Of a stretch of 50,881 bases of DNA, positions 15,581 through 24,785 are shown in pieces. The first letter of the stretch is position 1; every line of letters begins with the position of its first letter. A program made the translations under genes and the position numbers. The notes below the pieces were generated by a model. The model did no database searches. It was not told the DNA's origin and worked only from the letters and a program-made list of their open reading frames with translations. Source of the DNA: JBDRNE01 sp043812935 (GTDB lineage Bacteria > Omnitrophota > Gorgyraeia > Tantalellales > Tantalellaceae); NCBI GenBank assembly GCA_043812935.1, contig JBDRLO010000072.1:1-50881 (forward strand). Direction: 5' to 3'.

Positions 15581-16294
15581 AATAACCAATCCGCCTCCGT
15601 CATGCAAAGGCAACCCTTCAGTACTAATATAAAGCACCGAATGCCTGAACAGGAATTCTTCAATTTCCTGAGCCTGTTTATGCAGTTTAAAATCTCCCAA
15701 AAAAATAAGCATGCCTTTAGGGCTTATCCCGCACACACCGCCGATAAACCCATTTTTCTGACCAGGCAGAACAATCGTTTCCGGCGAAATAACCAAAACT
15801 TCTATACCCGCGTTACGCGCAGCTTCACCTATTCCTTTATCCTGTGTAATAATGGCATTTTCATTGATAACCGCCACAGAACACCGAGCGTATCCTTGTG
15901 AAACCTGTATTAATTTTAACTTTCTTTTTTTTATTTCTTCGGAGACTACATTGTCAACATACTCTGTATTGCAAAATACGGCATTTCCTACGCGCACAGC
16001 ATTGTATAAAACTGTTCGAGGGTATTCAGATCCGGGATTATCATTTCCTTTTATTAACTCTATTTTTTGATCTTTTAATATCTGCAGAATTTTTTCCGGA
16101 ACACACGGCGCGTATATAAATATATTTTTTTCAAGTTGAAAAAAATATATATCCGGATGGCACAATATTGAATCGTATACTTTTACATTTTTGCAGCTAT
16201 GCGGCTCAAAGGGAAGAAATAAAACCCCGGGTAATTTTTTCTTGAGAAGTCCGAGATATGCTTCAGGTATTCTTTTATCATGGATAATAATCAT
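15575..16294 (-). CDS. Conserved protein resembling DUF6873 / guanidino-modifying-type fold
   Basis: 239 residues. Phrases such as GNAVFCNTEYVD, QGYARCSVAVINENAIITQDKGI, GGVCGISPKGMLIFLGD and the C-terminal LPLHDGGGLV resemble a bacterial family I know as DUF6873, related in fold to guanidino-group-modifying enzymes. No catalytic role is established, and I cannot confirm the match here. The internal Cys (C148, in ARCSVAV) and the late His-Asp pair are the candidate functional residues. No clear ribosome site precedes the ATG. The final Gly codon and stop lie inside the 16-unit repeat array, so the C-terminus could have been reshaped by it. Confidence 0.65.
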   Translation of the reverse strand: MIIIHDKRIPEAYLGLLKKKLPGVLFLPFEPHSCKNVKVYDSILCHPDIYFFQLEKNIFIYAPCVPEKILQILKDQKIELIKGNDNPGSEYPRTVLYNAVRVGNAVFCNTEYVDNVVSEEIKKRKLKLIQVSQGYARCSVAVINENAIITQDKGIGEAARNAGIEVLVISPETIVLPGQKNGFIGGVCGISPKGMLIFLGDFKLHKQAQEIEEFLFRHSVLYISTEGLPLHDGGGLVIG

Positions 16295-16327
16295 TTTTTT
16301 TATTCTTATTAAAAAAAACCGGCATCT

Positions 16328-17398
16328 TTAAAGTAATTGTTCAGGCAATATACGTTTAGAGATAAATTCCCGATTAATAATAAAACTTTCATGTTTTGCA
16401 AATATTTTTAGAGTTCCTCTTCTTACAGATATGTTACTGCTCAAAAATTTAGGATTCCCACCGGACAATTCTTTTATTATATCGCAATTTTTACGTTCAA
16501 ACCCAAAAACAGCAGATTCATCTTTTGGATTATAAAAAATCTCTTGTATCTCTTTATTCCCGCTATTCAGAAGATACTCCAGTAAACAAGCAAAAATACG
16601 GCTTTCAACTTTCAGTTTAAATGCCGGATGGAACGGCCCTGCCAAATAATTTTCACCGTTTAAGAGCCCCTCTGAAGGATGAAGCCCGCATCTGATAACC
16701 TTTATACCGTTTGATTCAAAATATACAATAATATCACGACACCTTTTTATCGCTTCATCTTCTGTTAGTGGCATATACCTTTTTTTCTTCCATTCTTCCG
16801 CCAAAAGAGTATCTTTCATAACTATTGTCGGATATATTCTTACCTGACACGCATTTAATTCTTTCGCACGTTTTGCGGTTAAATATTCATCCTCTATGGT
16901 ACTAAAAGGCAATCCTATCATCATCTGGTACCCTAACAAAAAACCTTTATCAACAATCAACCTGCAAGCTCTTTCAACATCGTCCGATACATATCCTCTT
17001 TTAACTCCCGCCAATACTCTATCAGACATTGATTGCACACCTAATTCAATACAATTAACCCCGTTTTTTTTCAAAAACTTCAGATTTTTACCATCAATAA
17101 AATCCGGCCTGGTTGAAAGCCTTATTCCTTGAATTTGTTTTTTTTTAATGTACGGCTGAACCGGTTTAAGAAAACTTTCTTGAATTTCCAACGGCAACCC
17201 CGTAAAAGTACCTCCGAAAAACCCGACTTCCACCTCAGCATCCGTCATTTTAGACAAATACTGATCAATTTTTGAAGAAACATCCCTTGGACTGATCAGA
17301 TCATTCTCTCCCGTAATTCTTTTTTGGTTACAAAATACACACTGGTGAGGACACCCTTTATGCGGAATAAAAAATGGAATTGTATAATGTTTTTTCAT
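16328..17398 (-). CDS. Radical SAM protein, Elp3-like without acetyltransferase domain
   Basis: 356 residues with the 4Fe-4S motif CPHQCVFC (C16, C20, C23) right at the N-terminus, then VGFFGGTFTGLP, LSTRPDFID, CIELGVQSM and YQMMIGLP, all typical of the Elp3/oxygen-independent coproporphyrinogen oxidase branch. The phrase CNQKRITG occurs in short radical SAM proteins related to Elp3 that lack the GNAT domain; this one also lacks it. Substrate unknown; a tRNA modification role is only a guess. The ATG directly follows a palindromic repeat element, with no clear ribosome site. Confidence 0.85.
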   Translation of the reverse strand: MKKHYTIPFFIPHKGCPHQCVFCNQKRITGENDLISPRDVSSKIDQYLSKMTDAEVEVGFFGGTFTGLPLEIQESFLKPVQPYIKKKQIQGIRLSTRPDFIDGKNLKFLKKNGVNCIELGVQSMSDRVLAGVKRGYVSDDVERACRLIVDKGFLLGYQMMIGLPFSTIEDEYLTAKRAKELNACQVRIYPTIVMKDTLLAEEWKKKRYMPLTEDEAIKRCRDIIVYFESNGIKVIRCGLHPSEGLLNGENYLAGPFHPAFKLKVESRIFACLLEYLLNSGNKEIQEIFYNPKDESAVFGFERKNCDIIKELSGGNPKFLSSNISVRRGTLKIFAKHESFIINREFISKRILPEQLL

Positions 17399-17401
17399 AC
17401 C

Positions 17402-17468
17402 CGTAGGGGCGATTTTGTAAACCGCCTTGATCTTTTGTATTAAGGGCGCTTCGCGAAGCGCCCCTACG
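17402..17468. repeat. 67-bp element with CGTAGGGGCG ends and inner palindrome
   Basis: The outer ends CGTAGGGGCG (17402-17411) and CGCCCCTACG (17459-17468) are perfect inverted repeats, and an inner 20-bp palindrome GGGCGCTTCGCGAAGCGCCC lies at 17444-17463. It fills the whole gap between the maf stop and the radical SAM start. Its core matches, on the other strand, the gap at 37423-37470. Confidence 0.85.
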
Positions 17469-18050
17469 CTAGTTTTTTATAAAATCCAAAATATCCAGAC
17501 CTATTTCCTCGAACAAATCTTTAAGTTTCCGCATTGGTAAACCTAAAATATTGAAATAAGAACCTTTGATATCGTCAAAAAGAAGAGACCCCACACCTTC
17601 TATTGAAAACCCGCCGGCTTTGTCATACGGCCCTAACAATCTGAAATACCGCTCAATTTGATTATCCGTCAAACTAACGACATTTAGAACACTTTTCTCA
17701 AACCCAACTGATTTTTTTGCACCTGTAATCAAACAAATACCGGTATAAACTTCCAATTCCTCACCTGAAAACCTTTTAAGCATTTCACGGGCAGAATTTT
17801 CTCCATCAGGTTTCCCTAGAACATCACCCGTGTGAACAACCAAAGTATCTGCTCCTATCACTACTGCTGTTTTATTATCCTTTGCAATTTTTTCAGCCTT
17901 TTTTATGGCATTAAGTTTTACCAGTTCGGAAACATATTTTGACGTGGTCATATCTTCAGATACACCGCTCGGCATAACCTGATGTTCAATCCCGCAATCA
18001 GAAAGAATACGCGACCTTCTTTCTGATAAAGACGCCAAGATAATTTTCAC
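17469..18050 (-). CDS. maf: Maf family nucleotide pyrophosphatase
   Basis: 193 residues from a GTG at 18050, which has AAGGAAG five bases upstream; a longer frame reaches an ATG at 18080 but adds ten basic residues absent from the family. Maf proteins hydrolyse non-canonical or canonical NTPs (dTTP/UTP or modified pyrimidines). Hallmarks are the N-terminal ILASLSERRSRIL, the catalytic GADTLVV with its Asp, and the late YDKAGGFSIEG. The usual ending IKGSYFNILGLP is present. It lies directly after dusB. Confidence 0.92.
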   Translation of the reverse strand: MKIILASLSERRSRILSDCGIEHQVMPSGVSEDMTTSKYVSELVKLNAIKKAEKIAKDNKTAVVIGADTLVVHTGDVLGKPDGENSAREMLKRFSGEELEVYTGICLITGAKKSVGFEKSVLNVVSLTDNQIERYFRLLGPYDKAGGFSIEGVGSLLFDDIKGSYFNILGLPMRKLKDLFEEIGLDILDFIKN

Positions 18051-18072
18051 AACAACTTCCTTTTTTTTATTT

Positions 18073-19068
18073 CTAAACAATTGCCAAGTGTCCCTGAATA
18101 AACGCAGTAAAAGATTCTAAATCTTTAACTTGTTTATACTGTTTCATAACTTCGTTTAAATTTTTATATCCTTTCAAATACCAAGCCATATGTTTATACA
18201 TTCTTTTACATGCTATATAACTACCATAATATGAAAAACTCAACGTAAAGTGTTCTATAATAACTTTTTTGATATCATCAAAACTCATACTAACCGGTTT
18301 TGATTTACCTGTCAAATCATTCTCTATTTCAGCAAAAATCCATGGCCGGCCTAAAACTCCTCTTGCCACAAAAACCGCATCACACCCGGTATCCTCTAAA
18401 ACTTTCCGTGCTTCTTCCGCGTTGAAGATATTGCCGCTGGCAAAAACTGGGATTTTTAGATTCTCTTTAAGTTTTAAAACAGCTTCATGATCAGGTTTCC
18501 CTTTATACATCTGGAATTTTGTTCTTGAATGAATTGCAACGGCTTTTGCCCCTTCAGACTCAATAACCTTACCTGTTTCCAAATAATTCAAATTTTCATC
18601 ATCCCACCCGCTTCTAATTTTCACGGTAACGGGGATGCTGATTTTTTTTATAACTGCTCTAATAATTTTACCTAGTTTTACGGGATCTTTCATAAGCGCC
18701 GCACCCTTACCCGCGGTTACAACTTTACGGGCAGGACAACCCGCGTTAATATCCAACACATCAAAACCTTTTTCCTCGCAAACTTTGGCCACTTTAACAA
18801 TTTTTTCGATGTCTTGTCCAACAATCTGAACACCTAAAGGGTCATCTCCGGGCAATCTATCCATTAATTTAAATGTTTTTTTGTTATTGTAAATTATACC
18901 GTTGACATCAATCATCTCGGTAAACGCGAACTTACACCCAAACTTCCTTGCTATCATTCGAAACGGCATATCCGTAACCCCGGCCATAGGCGCAAGCATG
19001 GCTTTAGCACGAACCATTTCATCTATTGGATTATATTTCGATTCTTTATTCATACTGTTTTTATTCAA
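18073..19068 (-). CDS. dusB: tRNA-dihydrouridine synthase, DusB-type
   Basis: 331 residues of the flavin enzyme that reduces uridine in the tRNA D-loop. An N-terminal TIM barrel carries LAPMAGVTDMPFR (26-37), the active-site Cys at 111 in NAGCPARKV, the FMN-binding K-I-R-S-GW segment, HSRT and GRPWIF, followed by the helical C-terminal domain. Length and motifs fit the DusB (nifR3-like) branch. It overlaps the long frame of the YacP-like gene by 8 bp at its start, and maf follows. Confidence 0.93.
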   Translation of the reverse strand: MNKNSMNKESKYNPIDEMVRAKAMLAPMAGVTDMPFRMIARKFGCKFAFTEMIDVNGIIYNNKKTFKLMDRLPGDDPLGVQIVGQDIEKIVKVAKVCEEKGFDVLDINAGCPARKVVTAGKGAALMKDPVKLGKIIRAVIKKISIPVTVKIRSGWDDENLNYLETGKVIESEGAKAVAIHSRTKFQMYKGKPDHEAVLKLKENLKIPVFASGNIFNAEEARKVLEDTGCDAVFVARGVLGRPWIFAEIENDLTGKSKPVSMSFDDIKKVIIEHFTLSFSYYGSYIACKRMYKHMAWYLKGYKNLNEVMKQYKQVKDLESFTAFIQGHLAIV

Positions 19069-19558
19069 TCCCTAGTTCCCGCATATATTCATTCGTAATT
19101 TGTCTTTCCAGTTTCGTCCCTATTCTTTTATTCAGACTTTTTTCTTTTGGCATAGATCCTATGGTTAAGGGCTTTTTAGCAAGCTCTTCGGGAGAAATTA
19201 CGGAAGCATTATAGCCCCTGGCATTATTTCTTACATAATTATCATTTGAAACAAGAACCACCCTGCCAAACCGGGAATACCTTTTTACTGTTTCAATAAT
19301 CTTTTCATCGCCCTTGCCAGTTTCTGAAAAAATCCGAACATCTTTATCCTCCACTTCAAAAGTTTCCGCACATTTATATTTACTATCCCCGTCAAAAACA
19401 ACACGCACATCCGTAATATATCCGCTGGATTTGGCATATTTCTTACTTATGTCAATAACGGCTTTCCTGGCGGATTCCAAACTTTTATTCAGTTCCTTTC
19501 GAATTTTTGGAATCGCGTAAATCGCATTATACGCGTCAACAACCATTGTTGTTTTCAC
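19061..19558 (-). CDS. NYN-domain protein, YacP-like
   Basis: 165 residues from a GTG at 19558, preceded by GGAG at good distance. The upstream 50 codons of the open frame are an unlikely hydrophobic extension, so I left them out. The NYN (PIN-like nuclease) fold is shown by VVDAYNAIYAI near residue 8, DVRVVFDGDS, GKGDEKIIE and VVLVSNDNYVRNNA, whose acidic residues are the expected metal ligands. The YacP (Rae1) subfamily cleaves mRNA on ribosomes in Bacillus. The overlap with dusB suggests an RNA-linked operon. Confidence 0.85.
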   Translation of the reverse strand: MKTTMVVDAYNAIYAIPKIRKELNKSLESARKAVIDISKKYAKSSGYITDVRVVFDGDSKYKCAETFEVEDKDVRIFSETGKGDEKIIETVKRYSRFGRVVLVSNDNYVRNNARGYNASVISPEELAKKPLTIGSMPKEKSLNKRIGTKLERQITNEYMRELGIE

Positions 19559-19720
19559 AATCAATCTCCTGCTTTTTTTGCAAAATTTTAACTTTTCACA
19601 TGCTTCATGCCCTCGCACGAACAGCATAAAAACCATTGTTATATTAACATAAAAAAGGAATATATGGGCAAGAATATCGGTTCTGAAAATGTCGGGAACA
19701 AAATGCAACCGTATGATTTT

Positions 19721-19780
19721 TTGTAGGGAAGAGGCATGCCTCTTCCGTTTATAAGGAACGGGCAGGCCCGTTCCCTACAA
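19721..19780. repeat. 60-bp double-palindrome element with TTGTAGGGAA ends
   Basis: TTGTAGGGAA (19721-19730) and TTCCCTACAA (19771-19780) are perfect inverted ends. Inside are two separate palindromes, GGAAGAGGCATGCCTCTTCC (19727-19746) and GGAACGGG-CAGG-CCCGTTCC (19755-19774). The element could form a cruciform. It lies between the giant gene and the YacP-like gene. Confidence 0.88.
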
Positions 19781-19817
19781 TATATAACAAGATATTTTTA
19801 CCCGGAAACTGTAAATT

Positions 19818-22800
19818 TTACGCGAAAGTAAGCATATAAACAGTTTTGTCAAGATCCGGATCAGGTAACGCTTCCGCGGGTTTATATAAAAGTATGGTTT
19901 TTAATATATCTACGATTTTGTTCTTAGCGAGCGCGTCAATATAATTCTCATACAAAGAATCAGTCGTGCCATCTACATTAAGAAGGCAATCTTTCAGAAA
20001 ACGCCTAAGAAACATATCAACATCCGCGCGCAATTCCGGGGATATATCCTCATCCAATTTTTTTATAAGCCGCATAATCGTATATATTTTTCTGCGGTAT
20101 TCTTTTCTTCCTTCTGCGTATTTCACCGCACCTTGACCTGTATCTACTACTATAAATTGGATTCCAGGTGCTTCCTCTTTTAATTTTTCTACATGTGAAA
20201 TGTATTTTTCGGATTTTTCCGCGAATTCTTTAGGAAGCTGAACTATTACATTTTTGGAAGAAAAGTCTTTTTTAGATTCTTTCAGTTCTTTAATCCTTCC
20301 AAGTATGTCCTTAACTATCTCGTGAGGCTTAGTTGTCCCGATTCGCTCTAAACCAAACCGGCTGCCATAATCTTCCTGGTCTTCGCCATATTCCCCATCT
20401 GTAACAAAATCATTTAACACAAACAAAGTATAGTTTGATTCCGGCGGAGCGATTTGTTCGCCCACATATATAGCTGCAGCTTCTTTTTTAGCAAACTGTT
20501 TCTTTTGGAATCCACCATTTAAGTTTTCGATCCTTTCCTTAATAGCATCTTTTACACAAGGCAGATCAAACATAAAAAGTAAATCATCCGTATCAAAATT
20601 TTCCCTTATGAGGGTTATATCTTCACTCTCTAACTCTTGAGATGTCACAATCCTAAGAAGCGCTTCCAGTTTATTTATGTCATTCATGCTTTCAATTTCA
20701 TCTAGCAAAAGCGCCTCATGCTCCAATTTCCATTTTGCGGTTTTCTTCAAATATACGCTTTTATACCTTAAAAACGGTTTTATACCGTTTTCAATCCCAT
20801 CCTCAGTTGCGTTAACTTTCTTATTTTTATCTATTTTAATTTCCCCGTGTTCTTCCAGCATTTCCATCACGGTATCAATCCATCCAATGTCATTTATATT
20901 TTCCAGCGCATTTAAAGCTTCCAGTGTTTCTCCGCACTCCTTACATTTTATTTCTTCCTCGCTGCTGGCTGCAAGCAAATCAAGCCTTGCTTTAACCAAA
21001 TCCGCGGCTTCCTGCCTAAAAAGAAAACTAAATACTCTTTCAACGTCTTCCAGATTATTAAATTTGAATCTACAATTAAAATAAATTTGTTTCTCCTTTA
21101 AATTTTCTCCCTCCTCCCAGTTTGTCAAAACATCATATATCTTGTTCAGCACAAGACTTTCAACATCTTCATCAATAGCTGATAAAACCCTATTGACTTT
21201 TGGGATAAGGTCAATATATCCGGATTGATACTTAAATTTTGTTAAGTGCTGTTGCATTTCCAAAAATTTAATTTTATACCTTAAAATCGGCCCTGCATTG
21301 ATGTCCTTTAAATGGGCCTGTATTTTTTTTCGGTCAAATGGCAAACGGCTTGGGCTTATTAATATGTCTTCATCATGACTATATTCAGCATCATTGCCAT
21401 TCTCCAGAATTTTTAAATAAACTTTAAATTTTTCAAGAGCATTACTTTTTTTAATCTCGCTCCATCTTTTTATCATTTTATTATTACAAATATCTTCCTG
21501 CTGATATTTTTGTTTTGTTTTTAGAAATTTTATTTTGTTTTCCAAAACAGGTTTAATCCCAGCGTTCTCCAATCTATTCTTTAGAACTTGAAAATTAAAA
21601 TATCCTCCTCCTGCTAATAATACTTGCTGGTCCATATCAATCTCTGCAATCTTATCTTTCTCTAAAACCGCAAGTAATGCTTCGAGATATTTCACATTAT
21701 CCGTTCCATCCACTTTATCCCATATCTCTTTTATGGCCGGGTCTCTCTCTTTAACAGTTCCTGCTATAAAATCTCTCTTATAACGTTTCCCTGCAGCGTT
21801 TGTTCCACTTAGTATATTTAAATCCACTAACGGGTTTTCTTTTTTAAGTATTACTGAAAGTTCCGGAAACTGAGTTTTATCAAGCCGCTCATCATCTTTC
21901 TCAATTTTCGGCCATACTTTATATGCCAGATCCAGGTCATTTAAGACAAATAGTCCATCCTCTGAATCCTCAACACCCCAAACAGTTAAACCTAAAGGTA
22001 CTCCCATGTCATGAACAACAGATCTGGTTATAATACTATTTGTCCTCTTTTGTTGAACGGAATTAATCTTATCCTTTAACGTGTGATAGGCTGAATATTC
22101 TTCATTAGTTAAAAATATGTATTTTCCTCTAGGTCCGGTATGCATTCTAACAATTACTTGATGCTTTTTGCTGCCTATTTTTAGCTCTACTTGCGGCAGT
22201 TTTTTTACATCACCAACATTAATAAGCATATATTGACGGCACATTATTTTATTAATTAAATCTTCTCTGTTTTTAGTCGGAACAAAAAGATCAAAAATTT
22301 TTCTTACTGTTGTATAAATATCGCCCAAAAGTGTAGATTCGGATCTTGAAATAACAGTATATCGGCCATTCCGAATTGCATCATCAATAACATTATCTAT
22401 GTTTCTTTCATGCTGCAGATAATAGAAAATATCTTCTTTGTCTTCATCCGGCCGCTGAAAATCAAGTTCTATCCTGCTTTTATATAACTCTTCCAAAATT
22501 TCCTTTTCATGCTTAGTCAAAACTTTAAAATTTCTGCTCAATCTGAATTTAGTTTTACTAAGAGACGAAACCATTATGTAATATTTTTCATAATCAATAC
22601 CATTCTCTTTAAGACTATGACAGGGAATCAATATTGTATCCTTTCCTAAAATATTTCGTTTCATCTTCTTAAAATCAAAAATACTGTCATACTGCCTGCC
22701 GTAAGAACTTGATGGATCCCGTTCAATTTTCATTATTTTATTCTTTAAATCATCCCCGTGTTTTGAAACAATATCCCAAATATCTTTTTGTAAAAGCGCG

Positions 22801-24785
22801 ACTGCTTTTAGTTTCTCGTCAGGCAAAGACATTAATTCAGCAGTCCCACTCTTGATGCTCCATCTACCAAAATGCAGTTTTAACAATAACGCGTCTCTAA
22901 GCGTTTGCACACCGCCTATCATATCTATTTTAATACGGTCAAACTTATCATATCTGATGTTTGTAATCTTTGTCCTATTCCGCAATTCGGCTTCAAGTGT
23001 TCTCATGCATTCCTTATCTCTCTCAATATTACGTTCAGTAAAAAAGAAAATTTCCGGATCATATATATCAACCAATCTTTCCAGTGTCTTCTCTGTAAAA
23101 CAACGGCATATTTCAAGAAAATTTGTTTTGTATTTTGCAGATGAAATTTTCAGGAATTTAAGCTTCAGAATTTCGGGCCATTTAAATTTAGCAATAAGCA
23201 TTTTTACCAATTTATTATCAAATACAGCCATGGCATAATCACGTTCATACGTCAATCCCGCAGCATTTATTCCTCTTAAATTGTTTATATCTACAATTGG
23301 ATTCTTCTCTCTCGACATTAAGATTTTTTTAAGCTCTTCAGCAACAACTTTAAAATCTGTTATTTCCTTGTTCTTTGCCTGTCCTTGCTTACTGAGAATC
23401 AAATCATCATAACTATCAAACTCAATTCTGTTCTCATATTCTGCATACAAATCGTCAAAATTATTGCATAAGGAACCTTTTTCTTTATCCCAGGTTACGT
23501 CGCTAAGCCCTAGCGGGATACCGAATTCATGCATGATCCATTTTTCGATATTAGATTTTAGTTCCTTATTGGTAGCATTCAGATCTAATTGGCCTAATTT
23601 GGCATATTCACGCCCTGTTAAGAAAATATACCTTCCGCGAGCGCCGGTATGAGCCCTAACCGTAACTTCCTGTTCAATTCTTTTATCCGTATCTTGTTTT
23701 ATCGGACGTTTCACGGTTATCTTCGGCAAGTTTGTTTTCTTTCCAACATTTATGATTGTAATATCTTTAAGCTGTTCCATAATCTTACCCATAACATGCA
23801 ATTGAAACGCTTTATTCAAATCACTCCCAAAAAGCATCTGTTCTAAAATAGTGTGCAATTTTAACCGAACGTTAAACAACGGTTCAAACTCTTCCGCAGT
23901 CAAAGAGCTATAATCACCTCGCCTGATTGCATCTCTTATAACTTTATCTATTTTTTCCTCATGCTCCAGATAATTGTCCATTATTTCCCTGTCTGCAGGG
24001 TCCCTTTCGAAACTTTCAGCAAAATCGTTTGATAAACAAGTTTTTATTACTTCTGTTTCTTCCTGATTCATAACATTAATTTCTAAGTTTTCACCTCTTG
24101 CGTCTACTAAAACGTTGTAATAATGATTTTCTCCGGCATAAAAAGTAGAGCACGGAATTATAAAAAAACCTTCTTTAATCTCTTCAGCTTTTTTAAGATA
24201 AAACTCATTATCATAAGCCTGGCCCTTAAACATAAAAGAATCTCGTCTTATCTTTTTCGAACGGATAATACTATTCTCTCCTAAATATCCTCTTAAAATA
24301 CTCACTGTGTTTAGATTTTTAAAAATAGTTTTGGCATGTTTAACCATGTCTTTTTCCAAAATATTTCTAATATCTTTCTCCAAAAGCGCCACGGGTTTAA
24401 GTTCTTCATCACGTAAAGGTTTAAATATCAACAGTTTTTTGGCTACAGGATCAAAAAAACCCGCGCCTTTTTGGATTTCAAGCGCCATAAGCAGAGTTTC
24501 AACCCCGCCGATTAACGCTAGATTGTCCCCTTTTTGGTTTAAAATAATCTTCTCATCAAACTTCGGAAAATCTAAATCAGGATTTAGCTTTATCGCCCGA
24601 TCTATCATCCACGCGAGTTTGTTAAAAGCTTCAGCACAGGCCGGACGCAAATTTTCATATGGATCTATGAGCCCCTTATCTCCGAACATTTCCATCTCTA
24701 ACGTTTTATCATGAAATAACTCGATTAACCATTCCAATTCATCTATTGTAAAAGCTCGTGATAGTTTTAAAAACATCTTGATCAT
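19818..24785 (-). CDS. Giant 1655-residue protein with internal domain duplication, unrecognised
   Basis: I do not recognise this protein. Residues about 92-520 and 623-1010 are two diverged copies of one module. Paired landmarks are IGGVETLLMA/IGGVQTLRDA (92, 623), VALLEKDI/VALLQKDI (132, 662), IPCST/IPCHS (210, 720), EHEEKIDKVIRDAIRRG/QHERNIDNVIDDAIRNG (273, 791), INVGKKTNLP/INVGDVKKLP (345, 855), RAHTGARGRYIFLT/RMHTGPRGKYIFLT (377, 880), FGIPLGL/MGVPLGL (421, 927) and NPIVDINNLRGINAAG/NPLVDLNILSGTNAAG (495, 984). Residues 1030-1420 are helical with three copies of a short unit (G-IKP-x-L-x-x-KIKFLK near 1077, 1164 and 1334) and one CKECG. Residues 1435-1655 look like an alpha/beta domain. 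No signal peptide or membrane segment is seen. The start overlaps the stop of the secreted 473-residue gene (ATGA). Confidence 0.85.
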   Translation of the reverse strand: MIKMFLKLSRAFTIDELEWLIELFHDKTLEMEMFGDKGLIDPYENLRPACAEAFNKLAWMIDRAIKLNPDLDFPKFDEKIILNQKGDNLALIGGVETLLMALEIQKGAGFFDPVAKKLLIFKPLRDEELKPVALLEKDIRNILEKDMVKHAKTIFKNLNTVSILRGYLGENSIIRSKKIRRDSFMFKGQAYDNEFYLKKAEEIKEGFFIIPCSTFYAGENHYYNVLVDARGENLEINVMNQEETEVIKTCLSNDFAESFERDPADREIMDNYLEHEEKIDKVIRDAIRRGDYSSLTAEEFEPLFNVRLKLHTILEQMLFGSDLNKAFQLHVMGKIMEQLKDITIINVGKKTNLPKITVKRPIKQDTDKRIEQEVTVRAHTGARGRYIFLTGREYAKLGQLDLNATNKELKSNIEKWIMHEFGIPLGLSDVTWDKEKGSLCNNFDDLYAEYENRIEFDSYDDLILSKQGQAKNKEITDFKVVAEELKKILMSREKNPIVDINNLRGINAAGLTYERDYAMAVFDNKLVKMLIAKFKWPEILKLKFLKISSAKYKTNFLEICRCFTEKTLERLVDIYDPEIFFFTERNIERDKECMRTLEAELRNRTKITNIRYDKFDRIKIDMIGGVQTLRDALLLKLHFGRWSIKSGTAELMSLPDEKLKAVALLQKDIWDIVSKHGDDLKNKIMKIERDPSSSYGRQYDSIFDFKKMKRNILGKDTILIPCHSLKENGIDYEKYYIMVSSLSKTKFRLSRNFKVLTKHEKEILEELYKSRIELDFQRPDEDKEDIFYYLQHERNIDNVIDDAIRNGRYTVISRSESTLLGDIYTTVRKIFDLFVPTKNREDLINKIMCRQYMLINVGDVKKLPQVELKIGSKKHQVIVRMHTGPRGKYIFLTNEEYSAYHTLKDKINSVQQKRTNSIITRSVVHDMGVPLGLTVWGVEDSEDGLFVLNDLDLAYKVWPKIEKDDERLDKTQFPELSVILKKENPLVDLNILSGTNAAGKRYKRDFIAGTVKERDPAIKEIWDKVDGTDNVKYLEALLAVLEKDKIAEIDMDQQVLLAGGGYFNFQVLKNRLENAGIKPVLENKIKFLKTKQKYQQEDICNNKMIKRWSEIKKSNALEKFKVYLKILENGNDAEYSHDEDILISPSRLPFDRKKIQAHLKDINAGPILRYKIKFLEMQQHLTKFKYQSGYIDLIPKVNRVLSAIDEDVESLVLNKIYDVLTNWEEGENLKEKQIYFNCRFKFNNLEDVERVFSFLFRQEAADLVKARLDLLAASSEEEIKCKECGETLEALNALENINDIGWIDTVMEMLEEHGEIKIDKNKKVNATEDGIENGIKPFLRYKSVYLKKTAKWKLEHEALLLDEIESMNDINKLEALLRIVTSQELESEDITLIRENFDTDDLLFMFDLPCVKDAIKERIENLNGGFQKKQFAKKEAAAIYVGEQIAPPESNYTLFVLNDFVTDGEYGEDQEDYGSRFGLERIGTTKPHEIVKDILGRIKELKESKKDFSSKNVIVQLPKEFAEKSEKYISHVEKLKEEAPGIQFIVVDTGQGAVKYAEGRKEYRRKIYTIMRLIKKLDEDISPELRADVDMFLRRFLKDCLLNVDGTTDSLYENYIDALAKNKIVDILKTILLYKPAEALPDPDLDKTVYMLTFA

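Noticed and set aside
19559..19708. N-terminal extension of the YacP-like gene
   Set aside because: The extension is hydrophobic, has no ribosome site and is not part of the NYN family; the GTG at 19558 has a good site.
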